Source: Solwaraspora sp. WMMD791
Lineage (GTDB): Bacteria > Actinomycetota > Actinomycetes > Mycobacteriales > Micromonosporaceae
Direction: 5' to 3'
Assembly (NCBI RefSeq): GCF_029581195.1
Contig: NZ_CP120737.1
Span: forward strand, 4,007,001 to 4,071,000
DNA length: 64,000 nucleotides
Below are positions 63,058 through 64,000 of this stretch, piece after piece. Within the stretch, counting starts at the first letter, position 1; each line of letters begins with the position of its first letter. A model generated the notes under the pieces. That model was not told where the DNA came from. It was given only the letters and a program-made list of their open reading frames with translations, and did no database searches. The position numbers and the translations under genes were made by a program.

Positions 63058-64000
63058 TCAATTCAGAATATCGGTGCCGTTGATAATCATTACTCGAACC
63101 TGGATTGATCGATCCAGGCCACTATAGTACCCCATCACATCATTCACCTGCGAAGGCGACGCGCCCGTCAGATCCACGACCGCAAAATCTGACTTGTACG
63201 CATGCCTCGGAATCTGAGCAAGAAACCGAGTTCGCTGCCTATCCCAGTTCGCGAAGGCACCAGGCGCACCCATTGCATCGTATTTCACACCATTACCATC
63301 GATAAAGTCCCCGTCAGGCGCGTTGATTCCGCGAATATCTTCTCCGGGGAATATTTTATTCATTCGCTCAAGAGTTGCCTGTTCAGCCGCATTCAGAATC
63401 GGCACTGACCGTGGACAATTGTGAACCAGCACCACCGCAGGACCAGCCGACACATAATAAGTGTGGATGTCGTCGATGGTGAGGTTGTGGACCGTACGGG
63501 TGTCGGTCCACTGGCGGATTGCAGTGACCTGGACGAAGATGCCGGCGGAGGTTTGCAGCCACTGGCCGGCTGTCAACTCTGCGGCGTCGAGCCACTCGCC
63601 TTCCTCCGGCACCCAGAACGGGTGAGTGTCGGTGGCGACCAGGACCCCTTCGGCGTCACCTCGGTTGCCATCTGTGTCGACGGTAATCTCGACCAGGTTC
63701 TTCTGTCCGTGGCTGGTGATAGTGGCGACGGTCGCCTTGGCAGCGGTCTCGCCGGTTTCTGGGTCGGTGGCCACCACTAGGTCACCGACGTCGAGTTTCT
63801 CGATCGGTTTAGTCGATCCGTCAGCGAGGAGCACCAGGGTGCCTGGCACGAAGCTGCTCGTCGCACACGTTCCCAAGTCGTCGAGCTTCTTTCGACTGCT
63901 GAAGAAGGTTCCGACAGCGTCCTTGAGCTTCCCGCCCAGGTTCCACAATCGCTCACCGATTTCCTTCAGCTTCCATGGCCTCGAACCGTACCGAAGAAGC
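63058..64000 (-). CDS. Polymorphic toxin C-terminus with HINT domain, partial
   Basis: The frame is open to the window edge, so the protein is longer than the 313 residues seen. A HINT (intein-like) protease domain begins with Cys in TCATSSFVPGTLVLLADGST, has the ATDTHPFWVPEEGEWLDA block and IDDIHTYYVSAGPAVVLVHN, and ends with His-Asn-Cys. The 120 residues after the cut form a variable toxin (FIDGNGVKYDAMGAPGAF, AYKSDFAVVDLTGASPSQV) resembling restriction-endonuclease-fold CDI toxins. HINT would release the toxin tip. An immunity gene follows directly. Confidence 0.85.
   Translation of the reverse strand, partial: LLRYGSRPWKLKEIGERLWNLGGKLKDAVGTFFSSRKKLDDLGTCATSSFVPGTLVLLADGSTKPIEKLDVGDLVVATDPETGETAAKATVATITSHGQKNLVEITVDTDGNRGDAEGVLVATDTHPFWVPEEGEWLDAAELTAGQWLQTSAGIFVQVTAIRQWTDTRTVHNLTIDDIHTYYVSAGPAVVLVHNCPRSVPILNAAEQATLERMNKIFPGEDIRGINAPDGDFIDGNGVKYDAMGAPGAFANWDRQRTRFLAQIPRHAYKSDFAVVDLTGASPSQVNDVMGYYSGLDRSIQVRVMIINGTDILN

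Overview
The window is about 64 kb of very GC-rich DNA with codons ending in G or C, AGGAGG-type ribosome binding sites, many GTG starts and many ATGA overlaps between genes. The gene set (SepH, futalosine menaquinone genes, a conservon, the XPB helicase/WYL pair, Ku-LigD repair, secreted CBM2 xylanases) points to a filamentous actinomycete. I infer Micromonosporaceae, from gene content and not from a marker gene.

Layout. 1-22.7 kb is mostly conserved chromosome: a cut-off AftA-like arabinosyltransferase and a GT2 glycosyltransferase; a DUF4230 protein; a nitroreductase/aldose epimerase pair; pdxH; citrate synthase 2; serC; sepH; an MFS/MarR pair; an NCS2 purine permease; DUF2530 and DUF3027 proteins; a second MFS exporter joined to mqnB-mqnD; a cold-shock-domain protein; a HAD phosphatase; and the helicase-associated WYL protein.

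23-37.5 kb is a carbohydrate block. A three-gene operon encodes secreted CBM2-linked GH43, GH10 and GH30 enzymes for xylan. Next to it are a secreted esterase-like hydrolase, an ABC sugar importer operon ending in a serine hydrolase, a LacI regulator and a five-bladed-propeller glycosidase. Three promoters here carry near-identical operators (GCTAAA-N4-TTTAGC type), so these genes probably form one LacI regulon. The block lies between the helicase-associated gene and the XPB helicase gene.

37.8-57.9 kb: XPB helicase; split NHEJ genes (LigD polymerase, ATP-dependent ligase, Ku); an indole prenyltransferase coupled to a tryptophanase; a conservon with two upstream genes (a zinc-ribbon protein and a DivIVA-like protein); a tiny GntR regulator; a gene-poor kilobase; a small secreted protein; a CBM2/Ig-like secreted protein; and a MarR-controlled DoxX/old-yellow-enzyme/membrane-protein operon.

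58.7-64 kb is a nest of mobile elements ending in a toxin gene. A truncated IS110 adjoins an IS3-type element whose orfA is interrupted by a 1.3-kb element with 14-bp inverted ends and a 21-bp target duplication. That element itself contains an IS5-type insertion. Beyond lies a frameshifted ISAs1 remnant, then a lower-GC pair: the C-terminal part of a HINT polymorphic toxin (running off the window) and a probable immunity gene.

A 64-nt imperfect palindrome occurs three times, at 10.8, 39.5 and 53.0 kb, always at or near the 3' ends of genes. In the first copy it encodes the C-terminus of an MFS transporter. No tRNA, rRNA or CRISPR array was seen.
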